NCBI RefSeq assembly: GCF_038070315.1
Contig: NZ_JBBPCC010000001.1
Span: 682,001 to 746,000 of the forward strand
Source: Paenibacillus_G filicis
GTDB taxonomy: Bacteria; Bacillota; Bacilli; Paenibacillales; NBRC-103111
Reading direction: 5' to 3'
Length of the DNA: 64,000 nucleotides
Shown here: positions 17,436-26,196 of the stretch, one piece after another
Position numbering within the stretch: position 1 is the first letter of the stretch
How the letters are laid out: every line of letters starts with the position of its first letter
Notes under the pieces: generated by a model
What the model saw: the letters and a program-made list of their open reading frames with translations, nothing else
Told to the model about the DNA's origin: nothing
The model's database searches: none
Position numbers and translations under genes: made by a program

Positions 17436-19829
17436 TTACTTATTCAGCAAACGGTAGATCACTACAGCTGCTTGAGCACGTGTAGAGTTAGCATTCGGAT
17501 TGAACTTGTCGCCTTCTTCTCCGACGATGATGCCTGCGGAAGCAGACAAGGCAACGCCCGATTTCAGAGACTCATTGACATCTGCTGCGTCTACGAAGCC
17601 CTTCAGTGCAGCATCGGCATCCTTCACGGCAGCCAGATCTTTGACCGAAGTCAACGCTCTTGCAGCGATCGTTGCCATCTCAGCGCGAGTGATCTTGCCG
17701 TTTGGCTCAAACTTGCCCTCGGAACGGCCATTCACAAGTCCGTGCTTGACAGCGGAAGCGACATAAGGCTGGAACCAATCGCTATCGTTCACATCGTCGA
17801 AGCTTTCGGATGCATTTGCAGCCTGCAGGCCAAATGTGTTGACGATCATCTTGGCGAACTCGGCACGCGTTACGTTGTCATTCGGCACGAACTGCTTGTC
17901 TCCACGGCCTTCCACGATGCCTTTGGCCGCAGTAACTTCGATCTGGCGTCCGGCCCATGCTTGTACGGAAAGCGTGTCGTCGAACGTTACGTTGTTTTCA
18001 ACAACCGTATAGGACGAGAACGAGCTGCGATTTTGCGACAGTTGCTTCGTCGCTGCATTGTACAAGCCGCCATAGTACTCCAGCTTGCCGCCAACAATCT
18101 TAGCAAGCGTCAGCTTTTCTTTGTCGAACTTGGATACATCATCTACCGGCAAGCTCAGGACGATCGGAGCGGAGAAGGTAGAGACCGTTTTACCGTCAAC
18201 CGTGATGGTAAATTCATATACTTTGGAAGCAACCGGCAGGTCAGTAACGTCCTTAATGGCCGAAGCATCCTGAGTTTGAATAGCCAACGTCGTATCTGCA
18301 TTGAAAGCAGAAGGTTGAAGAGCAACACCAACGCCGTTCACTTGAATCGCAACGTTAGCGAAATTTCCGTTCTTTGCTGCTTCCAGCACGGATTTGGCGA
18401 GAGGGAGAGAGATTGCAGTTGCATTGACCGTACCCAAGTTAAGTTTAAGCTCCAGCTTCTTGCTCAAGTCAGCTTTCGCACCCAGCTTGTCCAGCTTGTC
18501 GCCAAGCAGCTTCACTTGGTCAAGTACATTTTTGATTTGCTTCACCAAATCAGCCGCATCAAGCTTCAGCTCCGCTTTGCCATCAGTTACGACGATTTTG
18601 TTGGAAAGATCCAAGTTCGCCGCTTTCGCTACAGCTTCCGCTGCTTTTGTAACCAGACCGTCCAGGTAAGCTTGCTTGGCATTTCCCTCCAGCTTCGCCA
18701 GCTCTGCTGCCGCATTGTCGAGCTCTTTGCTTACAGCGTCAACGGCAGGGTCGTTGCTGCTGGAGAAACCACCACCACCGCCACCACCACCGCCGGAGCT
18801 CTTCTCTTCTTCCTTGGAGACAGTCACGGTTTTCTTAACAATGAGCTTCTTATCCAATTCCGTAGCGCCAAGCTTCAGACGGCCGTATACTTCGCCCGTT
18901 ACAGAGGCTCCAGCTTGAGTTACTTTAGCTGTAATTATCCCCGAATTATAGCTAACAGCAACCCCTCTATCAGAAGGAGTAAATCCTACTTCAAGCAGGG
19001 AATCGGGAATTTTAATTCCTTTTACATCAAAGCTGATACTATATGTACCACTGGAAGTCGAATATGAAGAATTACTGGATTGAGCAATTTTATAACGAAG
19101 CGCTGCCAAACCCAAGCTGTAAACAGCTGCGTTCTCAGGATCTACTTCTTTAATAAAGTTTAAAGAAGTTTGTGCAAGCTCTTCAGCACCGATTTCGAGT
19201 CCTTTAAGCAGATCGTTGAACTTATTGTCTCGATCTAAAACAGCCTGAGCCGATTCCTTGACGATTTTTTTCAATTCTTCTTTGTCATTGGTTGCCAGCT
19301 TAGCCAGGCTCTCAATATCTGCTGTCGCAAGTCTAGTCAAGAGCTCCGACTGGAACAAGCTTACATAGTTCAACACATCATCTGTAGTAACTTCAGATTG
19401 CAGCAAATCAACATCCGCTGCTTCTTGAAGCTTGGTTAAAGTTGCGCGAACCTCTTTGTTGTTCAAATAAGCTACCAAGGAAGCCTTATTCGTTTTAAAG
19501 AACGGATCAAGCTGGGTGAACAGCTTAAGCACAGCCTTTTTATCACCATCGTCTACCAGCTTCTTAGTAAGCAACTCGACAAGTGCAGGATCAGTCAACG
19601 TCTTCAGCTTAGCATCAGCCGCTTCTACCGCCGCCTTCTCTCCTTCTTCCCAATCCAGATACGATTGCAGCAATTTAAGTTTAGCCTCTACATCATCCAG
19701 CGTAGCAGCATGCGCCGTACTGCCGAACCCGGCTTTCTCAAACAATCCTTTTTGGCTAAGCGGCAATCCTGCGAAGGATGCCACTGTCAAACTGGCGGCT
19801 ACGGTGGTGGCAAGTATTTTTTTCTTCAC
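17436..19829 (-). CDS. SLH-domain surface-layer protein, secreted
   Basis: The 797-residue protein has a signal peptide (KKKILATTVAASLTVASFAG, ending near ..AHAATLDD) and a helical charged N-terminal half. An Ig-like segment near 270-345 precedes a run of nine glycines at about 355, then a second Lys/Ala-rich helical region and a beta-rich region. Three SLH repeats sit at about 622-676, 677-726 and 745-797 (VTRAEFAKMIVNTFG, ITRAEMATIAARAL, STRAQAAVVIYRLL). SLH repeats bind pyruvylated wall polymer. The start is GTG 19829 behind AAGGAGAGG. It sits directly upstream of epsA, which suggests that wall and matrix genes are coordinated. The large domains match no enzyme I recognise. Confidence 0.9.
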   Translation of the reverse strand: MKKKILATTVAASLTVASFAGLPLSQKGLFEKAGFGSTAHAATLDDVEAKLKLLQSYLDWEEGEKAAVEAADAKLKTLTDPALVELLTKKLVDDGDKKAVLKLFTQLDPFFKTNKASLVAYLNNKEVRATLTKLQEAADVDLLQSEVTTDDVLNYVSLFQSELLTRLATADIESLAKLATNDKEELKKIVKESAQAVLDRDNKFNDLLKGLEIGAEELAQTSLNFIKEVDPENAAVYSLGLAALRYKIAQSSNSSYSTSSGTYSISFDVKGIKIPDSLLEVGFTPSDRGVAVSYNSGIITAKVTQAGASVTGEVYGRLKLGATELDKKLIVKKTVTVSKEEEKSSGGGGGGGGGFSSSNDPAVDAVSKELDNAAAELAKLEGNAKQAYLDGLVTKAAEAVAKAANLDLSNKIVVTDGKAELKLDAADLVKQIKNVLDQVKLLGDKLDKLGAKADLSKKLELKLNLGTVNATAISLPLAKSVLEAAKNGNFANVAIQVNGVGVALQPSAFNADTTLAIQTQDASAIKDVTDLPVASKVYEFTITVDGKTVSTFSAPIVLSLPVDDVSKFDKEKLTLAKIVGGKLEYYGGLYNAATKQLSQNRSSFSSYTVVENNVTFDDTLSVQAWAGRQIEVTAAKGIVEGRGDKQFVPNDNVTRAEFAKMIVNTFGLQAANASESFDDVNDSDWFQPYVASAVKHGLVNGRSEGKFEPNGKITRAEMATIAARALTSVKDLAAVKDADAALKGFVDAADVNESLKSGVALSASAGIIVGEEGDKFNPNANSTRAQAAVVIYRLLNK
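18768..18794 (-). repeat. GGN trinucleotide tract encoding nine glycines
   Basis: The tract of CCA/CCG units on the plus strand encodes a poly-Gly linker in the SLH protein. It is a multiple of three, so slippage would change linker length and not the frame. Confidence 0.7.
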
Positions 19830-19867
19830 TAGTTACATTCCTCTCCTTATCAAACCATATATTTTAT

Positions 19868-19898
19868 AAAGAACATATAGAAGAGAGGCGGCCTCTCT
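19868..19898 (-). promoter_or_regulatory. Leader of the SLH gene with a GTTCTTT box and a perfect 17-base palindrome
   Basis: AGAGAGGCGGCCTCTCT (19882-19898) is an eight-base inverted repeat around one base, and could form a hairpin in the leader or be an operator. GTTCTTT on the minus strand (19868-19874) equals the B. subtilis SinR box GTTCTYT. A seven-base match alone is weak evidence. Confidence 0.35.
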
Positions 19899-19961
19899 GT
19901 GCTGACTGTAGTATATAACGAACACGGCCCTATCTCTTCTATGTCTTTATCTTCAGGTTAA

Positions 19962-19990
19962 AGATCTTTGTATAGATCTTGTATAGATCT
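19962..19990. repeat. Three AGATCT palindromes at 12- and 11-base spacing upstream of the SLH gene
   Basis: AGATCT occurs at 19962-19967, 19974-19979 and 19985-19990, the last two each preceded by TGTAT. The tandem helical-turn spacing, about 135-160 bases before the start, suggests binding sites for a dimeric regulator. No known box was recognised. Confidence 0.45.
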
Positions 19991-20109
19991 TCCACGTACA
20001 AAATGAAATGTTACAGGAAGATCAAGAAATGGTCAATTCTTTTACCTATTTTCACAGACAATCTAAAGGATTCTTTAACTTCCCAGAAAACCCCATTACT
20101 TAAAACGTT

Positions 20110-20874
20110 TCACCAAACCTTCCACCATTGCTTTCTCCTGGCTTGTGGCGCCGACAGAAAAGGGATCTCTTCCCGCTCCAATAGCCGCTCGGCATTGTCC
20201 CTGAGATATTCCTCCATCGTTCTCCCGCACTCCCGCCCAATAAGTGAATAAGCCTGTCCAAGTCCGAAGGCCCGGTTCCCCAGATTATGCGCATCGGAGG
20301 AAACAAACTGAGCCAGCCCCTGACCGCACCAGTCGAGACAAAGCTTCTGCAGCTTGCGCCCGAACGCTCCGTTAACGGAATGGGAAGTCAATTGGGATAA
20401 CGCTCCGGCTTCGATCAAGTGCGCCAGCTTGTCCGGATGGGCGGCAAGCACGGAGTTGCGCTCCGGATGGGCGATGATGGGGATACGGTGCTGGATGCGA
20501 AGCTCATGGATCAGTTCCTCTGTATAGGAAGGAACATCGGAGGTCGGAAGCTCCAGCAGGAGATACTGCGTATCGTGAAGGCCGATCGTCCCGCCTGCTT
20601 GCAGATCGTCTAGCAGCTCGCGGTTAATCCGCACCTCCTGGCCGGCAAGCACCTTCACGGCCACTCCTTGTGCCTCTAGGAGCCGGTTTAACGTGTCCAC
20701 ATCGTGGCGCACATGCATACCCGGGTTGGAATATTTGCCGTTGGCATGGTGAGGGGTGGCGATCAACGTATGGATCCCTTCTTGCTGGGCAGCCTGGGCC
20801 ATCTGGACGGCAAGCGCCTCGTCTGCAGCGCCGTCGTCGATTCCTGGAAGAATATGCGTGTGTATGTCGATCAA
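20110..20874 (-). CDS. PHP-domain tyrosine-protein phosphatase, CpsB/YwqE type
   Basis: A 254-residue metal-dependent phosphatase expected to dephosphorylate EpsB-type kinases. Metal-binding motifs are visible in order: MIDIHTHILPGIDDGA at the N-terminus, IATPHHANG, AGQEVRIN, IIAHPERN and the late SSDAHN. The start is TTG 20874, with AGGAG eight bases upstream. The gene precedes the SLH gene and the epsA-epsB pair on the same strand, although a 280-base gap with regulatory-looking sequence separates it from the SLH gene. Confidence 0.9.
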   Translation of the reverse strand: MIDIHTHILPGIDDGAADEALAVQMAQAAQQEGIHTLIATPHHANGKYSNPGMHVRHDVDTLNRLLEAQGVAVKVLAGQEVRINRELLDDLQAGGTIGLHDTQYLLLELPTSDVPSYTEELIHELRIQHRIPIIAHPERNSVLAAHPDKLAHLIEAGALSQLTSHSVNGAFGRKLQKLCLDWCGQGLAQFVSSDAHNLGNRAFGLGQAYSLIGRECGRTMEEYLRDNAERLLEREEIPFLSAPQARRKQWWKVW

Positions 20875-21002
20875 GATGCAGTCTCCTATCCTGACAAATT
20901 CCTTCTTTCTAGTATGTATGACTTTCCCTATGACATTCCCTATGACAAATTATAAAGAAAAGATTGATTTTTGTCATGAGCATATAATGTGAACTTTTTC
21001 AC

Positions 21003-21029
21003 CAAAAAAATAAGCCCCTGGTTCCAGGG
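21003..21029 (-). terminator. Terminator-like hairpin on the minus strand without an obvious gene
   Basis: CCCTGG-AA-CCAGGG on the minus strand is followed by GGCTTATTTTTTT. The only annotated gene upstream in this direction is on the other strand, so it would end an unannotated short transcript or antisense RNA. Confidence 0.5.
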
Positions 21030-21288
21030 TCTATCATTTACTTCATAATTCGACAAGAGCTATAATGATAGGATCATTCGAGCACAGCTGGCTCAGCAGC
21101 GCACAGCACGCTTCCCCCGGAAGCCTTGGAACCTGCTATCCGACTATACAGCTCCTGTAGCCGGCTGCCGGGCTTCATTTCTGGTAAGTCGATATACTCA
21201 CACCTGGATAAACGTATGGACCCAGATACACGCTTTACTCCTCCTTGTTATACGCTTACACATTTAACTAGGATACGGGCTCTCATCC

Positions 21289-21298
21289 ATGCTATAAT
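21289..21298 (+). promoter_or_regulatory. Extended -10 promoter for the LytTR-PAS kinase
   Basis: TGCTATAAT is a perfect extended -10 (TGnTATAAT), 33 bases before the ATG at 21332. The -35 region is poor, as is usual for extended -10 promoters. Confidence 0.5.
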
Positions 21299-21331
21299 GA
21301 ACCGAACGCGACAGGCAGGTGATTTCATTTC

Positions 21332-22879
21332 ATGCAGAAAATACCAGTTGTTCGTCATAAAAAAAGCTCTGAAATTCTAATTATCCCGTCGGATGAAGTC
21401 GTCAAGATCGAGTGCATCCGCGATAAGGAATATATCATCCATACTGTGAACGAACAGTTTTATTGGGCCGCTTCGCTAGAGGCATTCGAGGAATGGCTGT
21501 ACGAAGAAGGCTTCCGCCTTATCGACCGGATGAATGTGGTCAATATGAATCATGTGACCGAGTATGAATCGCGCAAAGGCTCCGTCAAGCTTCAAGTCAG
21601 CCCCCACTCTCCCTCCAAAACTGCGTCGGCAGCCTGGATCCACAGCGAGCATATCACGAATGTGATCAATCTTTTACGCAAAATGAAGGAACTGGATCAT
21701 GGTCTCCCCGCAGAAGAAGAAGATCTCTTCGAGACCATTCTCGCTCAGGAGGAGGATCACCGCTTCGCGCGCTCCTATGCGATGATCCAGGCGCTTTACG
21801 AGAAGCGCAAGGCAGAAATCCTCCTGGAGGAAAGCGAGCTGCGCTACAAATCGCTGTTCGAGCATAACCCGGACCCGATCTGCTCCTTCAATCTGAGCGG
21901 ACAGATTACAAGCGTCAACCCGGTCATGTTCGCAGCCACAGGCTTCACCGAGCAAGAGCTGTTGAACAAAACGATCGACGTCCTGCTGTTTCCCGAACAT
22001 TACGCGATCTGGGCAGCCAATTTCCTCGGTACGCTGAATGGTTCCCCTTCCCATTATGAGGTGGCGTTCCGTCATAAAAACGGCAGCCGGATTGAGCTGA
22101 GCATCCACAACTTCCCGATCTTCGTAGGCAAGCAGATTGCCGGACTGTTCATGATCGGCCAGGATATCAGCGAACGCAAGCGGGCCGAGGAGATGCTGCT
22201 CCGCTCCGAGAAGCTGTCGATCGTCGGTCAGATGGCTGCAGGGGTCGCCCACGAGATACGTAATCCGCTTACGTCACTGAGGGGCTTCGTGCAGCTCATG
22301 CAGTCCCGGGTTAACGGCTTCGATCATTATTTCAATATTATGCTGGAAGAGCTGGATCGCATTAATTTCATCGTTAGCGAATTTCTGGTCATTGCTAAGC
22401 CCCAATCGGTAGTCTTCCAGCCCAGAGACCCGTCCGCGATCCTGCACAATACGATTATGCTGACTGGCTCCCAGGCTATGATCCGCAAAGTGAATATCGT
22501 CACCCAGGCAGAGCCGGGACAGCTGCTCATCAACTGCGATGAGAACCAGATCAAGCAGGTATTCATCAATATTTTGAACAATTCGGTGGATTCTATGGAA
22601 GATGGAGGAACCATCACCGTTGACTTCAGGCTCCATGAGGACGGCCGGGTACGGATGCGGTTCGCCGATGAAGGCTGCGGCATTCCTGAGGACCGGCTTC
22701 CACGCCTCGGAGAACCATTCTATACGACCAAGGAGAAGGGCACAGGGCTCGGGCTGATGGTAACCTTCAAGATTATCGAAAATCACGGAGGCGAGATGAA
22801 AATCCACAGCGTGCTGGGTCAAGGCACGACGGTAGACATCTACATGCCTCCCGTCCCTGCCTCAACCTCTTCCCCATAG
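21332..22879 (+). CDS. LytTR-PAS-histidine kinase (sporulation-kinase-like)
   Basis: The 515-residue cytoplasmic protein has no membrane helix. Residues 1-90 resemble a LytTR DNA-binding domain (ILIIPSDEVVKIECIRDKEY, then FYWAASLEAFEEWL). Next come a helical linker (about 105-160) and a PAS domain (about 166-285; LFEHNPDPICSFNLSGQITS, IGQDISERKRAEE). The HisKA domain has the phospho-acceptor His307 in GVAHEIRNPLTSLRGFVQLM, and the ATPase domain has DENQIKQVFINILNNSVDSM, DEGCGIPED and GTGLGLMVTFKI. The H-box is of the KinA/KinB sporulation-kinase type. LytTR normally sits at the C-terminus of response regulators, so this order is odd. No partner regulator is adjacent. Confidence 0.88.
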   Translation: MQKIPVVRHKKSSEILIIPSDEVVKIECIRDKEYIIHTVNEQFYWAASLEAFEEWLYEEGFRLIDRMNVVNMNHVTEYESRKGSVKLQVSPHSPSKTASAAWIHSEHITNVINLLRKMKELDHGLPAEEEDLFETILAQEEDHRFARSYAMIQALYEKRKAEILLEESELRYKSLFEHNPDPICSFNLSGQITSVNPVMFAATGFTEQELLNKTIDVLLFPEHYAIWAANFLGTLNGSPSHYEVAFRHKNGSRIELSIHNFPIFVGKQIAGLFMIGQDISERKRAEEMLLRSEKLSIVGQMAAGVAHEIRNPLTSLRGFVQLMQSRVNGFDHYFNIMLEELDRINFIVSEFLVIAKPQSVVFQPRDPSAILHNTIMLTGSQAMIRKVNIVTQAEPGQLLINCDENQIKQVFINILNNSVDSMEDGGTITVDFRLHEDGRVRMRFADEGCGIPEDRLPRLGEPFYTTKEKGTGLGLMVTFKIIENHGGEMKIHSVLGQGTTVDIYMPPVPASTSSP

Positions 22880-22937
22880 CAGAACATGCTTACCGTTAAG
22901 GACAAACGAGTATGAGGCTGCGTAAGAAGGACCCCCA

Positions 22938-22973
22938 CTCCACCTGGCCGGTGAATTTGGAGGCCTTTTTTTA
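22938..22973 (+). terminator. Weak terminator after the histidine kinase
   Basis: CTCCA...TGGAG with an inner CACC/GGTG pair is followed by GGCCTTTTTTT. The stem is short, but the seven-T run and the position between convergent genes fit a terminator. Confidence 0.4.
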
Positions 22974-23024
22974 TCTATATTTTACCGTGTAATCATTCAT
23001 CTGCAAGAGTGCCAGATTTCACGT

Positions 23025-24920
23025 CTACCGATTGAGCAGACTGCCTACATACCGGAGCAGTTCGTTGGCCGAGGCCGTCGTATAGCCGTGCTCCTCGACC
23101 AGGCGCTTAATCACCTCATTAATGCGCTTGAGCTGATTCTCATCCGGCGTCTTCGTCGATGTCGTAATCTTCACGATATCTTTCAGATCGGCAAAAAGCT
23201 TCTTCTCAATCGCTTCGCGCAGCCGCTCGTGGCTGCTGTAATCGAACCGCCTTCCTTTGCGGGAATAGGACGACATACGGATCAAAATTTCTTCGCGGAA
23301 CGCTTTCTTCGCATTCTCCGAGATGCCGATCTGCTCCTCGATCGACCGCATCAGCCTCTCATCCGGGTCCATCTCCTCGCCGGTTAGCGGATCCTTGATC
23401 TTAGCCCAGTTGCAATAGGCTTCGATATTGTCCAGATAGTTATTAAAGAGCGTCTTAGCAGATTCATCGAAGGAATAGACGAACGCCTTCTGCACTTCCT
23501 TCTTGGCCAGCTCGTCATATTCCTTACGGGCGATGGAGATGAAGTTCAAATACCGCTCCCTCTCCTCCTTCGTAATCGACGGATGCTGATCCAGACCGTC
23601 CTTGAGCGCCCTGAGCACATCCAGGGCATTGATAAATTCCAGATCATGGCGGATCAGCGCACTGGAGATCCGGTTGATAACATAACGCGGATCGATACCC
23701 GTCATGCCTTCCTCCAGGTACTCGCTCTGCATCTCCTTCAGATCTGCTTCCTTGTAGCCCTCGACTTCCTGACCATCGTACATGCGCATCTTCTTCACCA
23801 GATCCATGCCCTGCTTCTTGGACTCCTTCAGACGGGTCAGAATCGAGAAGATGGCGGCTGCCCGCAGCGAATGCGGAGCGATATGTACGTGCTTCATGTC
23901 ACTTTGCTCGATAAGCTTGGTATAAATGCGCTCTTCCTCCGACACCTTGAGGTTATATGGAATCGGCATGACGATCATACGCGATTGCAGCGCTTCGTTT
24001 TTCTTATTGGCGATAAATGATTTATACTCGGATTCATTCGTATGCGCAATAATCAGCTCATCCGCGCTGATCAGCGCAAAACGCCCGGCCTTGAAATTAC
24101 CCTCCTGCGTCAACGACAGCAGGTTCCACAGGAACTTCTCGTCGCACTTGAGCATCTCCTGAAACTCCATCAGTCCGCGGTTGGCCTTGTTGAGCTCCCC
24201 GTCGAACCGGTAAGCGCGCGGATCGGACTCCGAGCCGTACTCCGTAATCGTGGAGAAGTCGATACTGCCGGTCAGATCGGCGATATCCTGTGACTTGGGG
24301 TCCGACGGGCTGAACGTCCCGATACCGGTCCGGCTATCTTCGGAGATGAACACCCGATCGATGATGACATCCTCAATCCGCCCCCCGTATTCGTCGCGAA
24401 GACGAATCTGGCAGGATGGGCAAAGATTGCCTTCGATCTTCACCTCGAATTCCTGCTCCACCTCGTGACGCAGCTCATGCGGGATCAGATGCAGCGGCTC
24501 CTCGTGCATCGGGCAGCCCTTGATGGCATAGACAGCTCCGTCGTCCGTGCGCGAGAACTGTTCCAGCCCCCGCTTGAGCATCGTAACGAGGGTCGACTTG
24601 CCTCCACTCACCGGACCCATTAAGAGCAGGATACGCTTGCGCACGTCGAGACGTCTGGCAGCAGAATGGAAGTATTCTTCCACCAGCTTCTCCACGGAGG
24701 CATTCAGCCCGAAAATCTCCTTCTCAAAAAACTGATACTTCCGTTGCCCGCCTTCGTCGGTGATGCCGTGAGAGGCGATCATTTCGTAAACCCGCGAATG
24801 CGCCGTCATGGCAAGGCGAGGATTGTCCCGCAGCTTTTGCATGTACTCGGCAAAGGTACCGGACCAGGCCAGCCTTTCCGTCTCCGTGCGATAATCGGCG
24901 ATTTTTTTGAAAATATTCAT
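23025..24920 (-). CDS. prkA: PrkA family serine protein kinase
   Basis: The 631-residue product equals the length of B. subtilis PrkA. The N-terminus is MNIFKKIADYRTETERLAW. A P-loop RILLLMGPVSGGKSTLVTML near residue 105 belongs to the AAA-type PrkA domain, and GCPMHEEPLHLIP, LCPSCQIRLRDEYGG and GIDPRYVINRISSAL are family signatures. PrkA acts in sporulation and stationary phase. The start is ATG 24920, eight bases after AGGAGG; a 12-codon extension upstream has no site. In many genomes it is followed by yhbH and spoVR, which are absent here. Confidence 0.95.
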   Translation of the reverse strand: MNIFKKIADYRTETERLAWSGTFAEYMQKLRDNPRLAMTAHSRVYEMIASHGITDEGGQRKYQFFEKEIFGLNASVEKLVEEYFHSAARRLDVRKRILLLMGPVSGGKSTLVTMLKRGLEQFSRTDDGAVYAIKGCPMHEEPLHLIPHELRHEVEQEFEVKIEGNLCPSCQIRLRDEYGGRIEDVIIDRVFISEDSRTGIGTFSPSDPKSQDIADLTGSIDFSTITEYGSESDPRAYRFDGELNKANRGLMEFQEMLKCDEKFLWNLLSLTQEGNFKAGRFALISADELIIAHTNESEYKSFIANKKNEALQSRMIVMPIPYNLKVSEEERIYTKLIEQSDMKHVHIAPHSLRAAAIFSILTRLKESKKQGMDLVKKMRMYDGQEVEGYKEADLKEMQSEYLEEGMTGIDPRYVINRISSALIRHDLEFINALDVLRALKDGLDQHPSITKEERERYLNFISIARKEYDELAKKEVQKAFVYSFDESAKTLFNNYLDNIEAYCNWAKIKDPLTGEEMDPDERLMRSIEEQIGISENAKKAFREEILIRMSSYSRKGRRFDYSSHERLREAIEKKLFADLKDIVKITTSTKTPDENQLKRINEVIKRLVEEHGYTTASANELLRYVGSLLNR

Positions 24921-25196
24921 GTTTCTTACCTCCTCCGGGCTTTGCTCAGCAGGCAAAACCAGCTTTCAAGAATATCGGCACAAGCAAGGGCGGTCGTGGA
25001 CTTGTCGTAACAGGAGAGCGCTCGTCTGAAATCCGAAGTGTATTAAATACCTATGCATGAACTCGTACGAAGTTGCCCGATATTTTAACGTAAGCTTTAA
25101 AAAGTCAGCACGGCCGCATCATAAGGGAGAAAACAAGAGATAAGGAGATAAATTGGAGGGAAATCAAGCTGACTCACTGCTTGCTGCGTGCAAGCC

Positions 25197-25225
25197 ATGA
25201 CAAACCTCCTGAAATCCCCTATAAT
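25197..25225 (+). promoter_or_regulatory. Sigma-A-type promoter of the DUF2161 gene
   Basis: ATGACA (25197-25202), a 17-base spacer and a perfect TATAAT (25220-25225). Transcription would begin near 25232, which rules out the more upstream in-frame start codons and supports GTG 25266. Confidence 0.7.
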
Positions 25226-25265
25226 GGTGGGTACTCGATGTGAGCGGGTAAGGAGTGTGAACGGG

Positions 25266-26171
25266 GTGCCGATCAAAAGCGAAACGGAGCTATACGCTCC
25301 GGTGAAAGCCTATCTGGAGCTGCAAGGCTATGAGGTGCGCGGAGAAGTGCGGCACTGCGATCTGGTCGCGATCCGGGGCGAGGAGCCGCCGCTGATCGTG
25401 GAGCTGAAGCGGACCTTCTCTGTCCCGCTGCTGCTGCAGGGCATTGACCGCCTCAGGCTGTCCAGGACGGTCTACGTCGCCTTCGAGCGTCCCAATAAGG
25501 GCAAAGCTCCACATGGAGCCAGCTGGCCGGAGCTGCGGCGTCTGTGCAGCATGCTGGGATTCGGCCTGATCACGGTACAATTCTACCGGACCCGCAAGCC
25601 GCGTGTGGAGGTCGAGTGCCATCCTCCAGGAATTGCGGATGCCGCAAGCGGCTCCGCCAAACTGCCGAGACGCAGCAAATACGCCGCCGGCAAGCTGGAG
25701 CAGGAATTCCGGGAGCGTGAAGGTGACTACAATGTGGGGGGCAGCTCCAAGCGCAAGCTGGTCACAGCTTACCGCGAGAAATCGCTGCAGCTGGCCCTTT
25801 TGCTGCAGGAGCACGGACCGCTGTCTCCGCGCAAGCTGCGTGAGCTAGGCGGCAATGGAAAGGCCGCGAGCATGCTGCAAAATAATGTCTATCTCTGGTT
25901 CCAGCGCGTACAGCGCGGCGTCTACAGCCTGACGCCTCAGGGGGAGGAGGCACTCATCACCTTCGCCCCGGTCGTAGATGCACACCGGGCCAAGCTGCTG
26001 GCCGCCGCATCGCGGGCCGAACAGGCAGCTGAGGGCGGAGCTGTCCTCCCGAGTCTTCCGGAGGAGCAGACGGAGCCCGCAGCGGCCCCTGCCTCCCTGC
26101 AAGCGTCGGGACAGAAAAACTCCGCCAAGGGGCGCAGAAAGCGCACCGTGGCAAGCACTTCTTTTCAATAA
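25266..26171 (+). CDS. DUF2161 (putative PD-(D/E)XK-type phosphodiesterase) protein
   Basis: About 301 residues. The N-terminal 120 carry the family pattern: KSETELYAPVKAYLELQGYE, HCDLVAIRGEEPPLIVELKR with the D...ExK nuclease-like core, and LLLQGIDRLRLSRTVYVAFE. A winged-helix-like middle part (KSLQLALLLQEHGPLSPRKL) precedes an Ala/Pro-rich basic tail. DUF2161 has been described as nuclease-like; activity and substrate are unknown. The start is set by the promoter just upstream and by AGGAG ten bases before GTG 25266. It is transcribed alone, divergent from prkA. Confidence 0.8.
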   Translation: MPIKSETELYAPVKAYLELQGYEVRGEVRHCDLVAIRGEEPPLIVELKRTFSVPLLLQGIDRLRLSRTVYVAFERPNKGKAPHGASWPELRRLCSMLGFGLITVQFYRTRKPRVEVECHPPGIADAASGSAKLPRRSKYAAGKLEQEFREREGDYNVGGSSKRKLVTAYREKSLQLALLLQEHGPLSPRKLRELGGNGKAASMLQNNVYLWFQRVQRGVYSLTPQGEEALITFAPVVDAHRAKLLAAASRAEQAAEGGAVLPSLPEEQTEPAAAPASLQASGQKNSAKGRRKRTVASTSFQ

Positions 26172-26196
26172 GAAGAAAAGGGGAGAACTTGTTCAC

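Larger units (their letters stand above)
20875..21331. other. Divergent intergenic region with two possible tiny minus-strand frames
   Basis: This gap separates the PHP phosphatase (minus) from the histidine kinase (plus). Besides the kinase promoter and a minus-strand terminator-like hairpin, the minus strand has AAGGAGGAG six bases before a GTG that opens an 18-codon frame (about 21231-21177). Its TGA overlaps, as ATGA, the ATG of a 34-codon frame (21178-21074). These peptides match nothing I know, and GC-rich pairing segments nearby could instead belong to a structured RNA. Confidence 0.3.

Noticed and set aside
17472..19067. 531-codon plus-strand open frame opposite the SLH gene
   Set aside because: It is a shadow of a GC-rich gene with a clear signal peptide and SLH repeats; the antisense product is Cys/Arg-rich and has no domain or ribosome site.
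25290..25814. 174-codon minus-strand frame opposite the DUF2161 gene
   Set aside because: The plus-strand frame has the DUF2161 motifs, a strong promoter and a ribosome site; the opposite frame has none.
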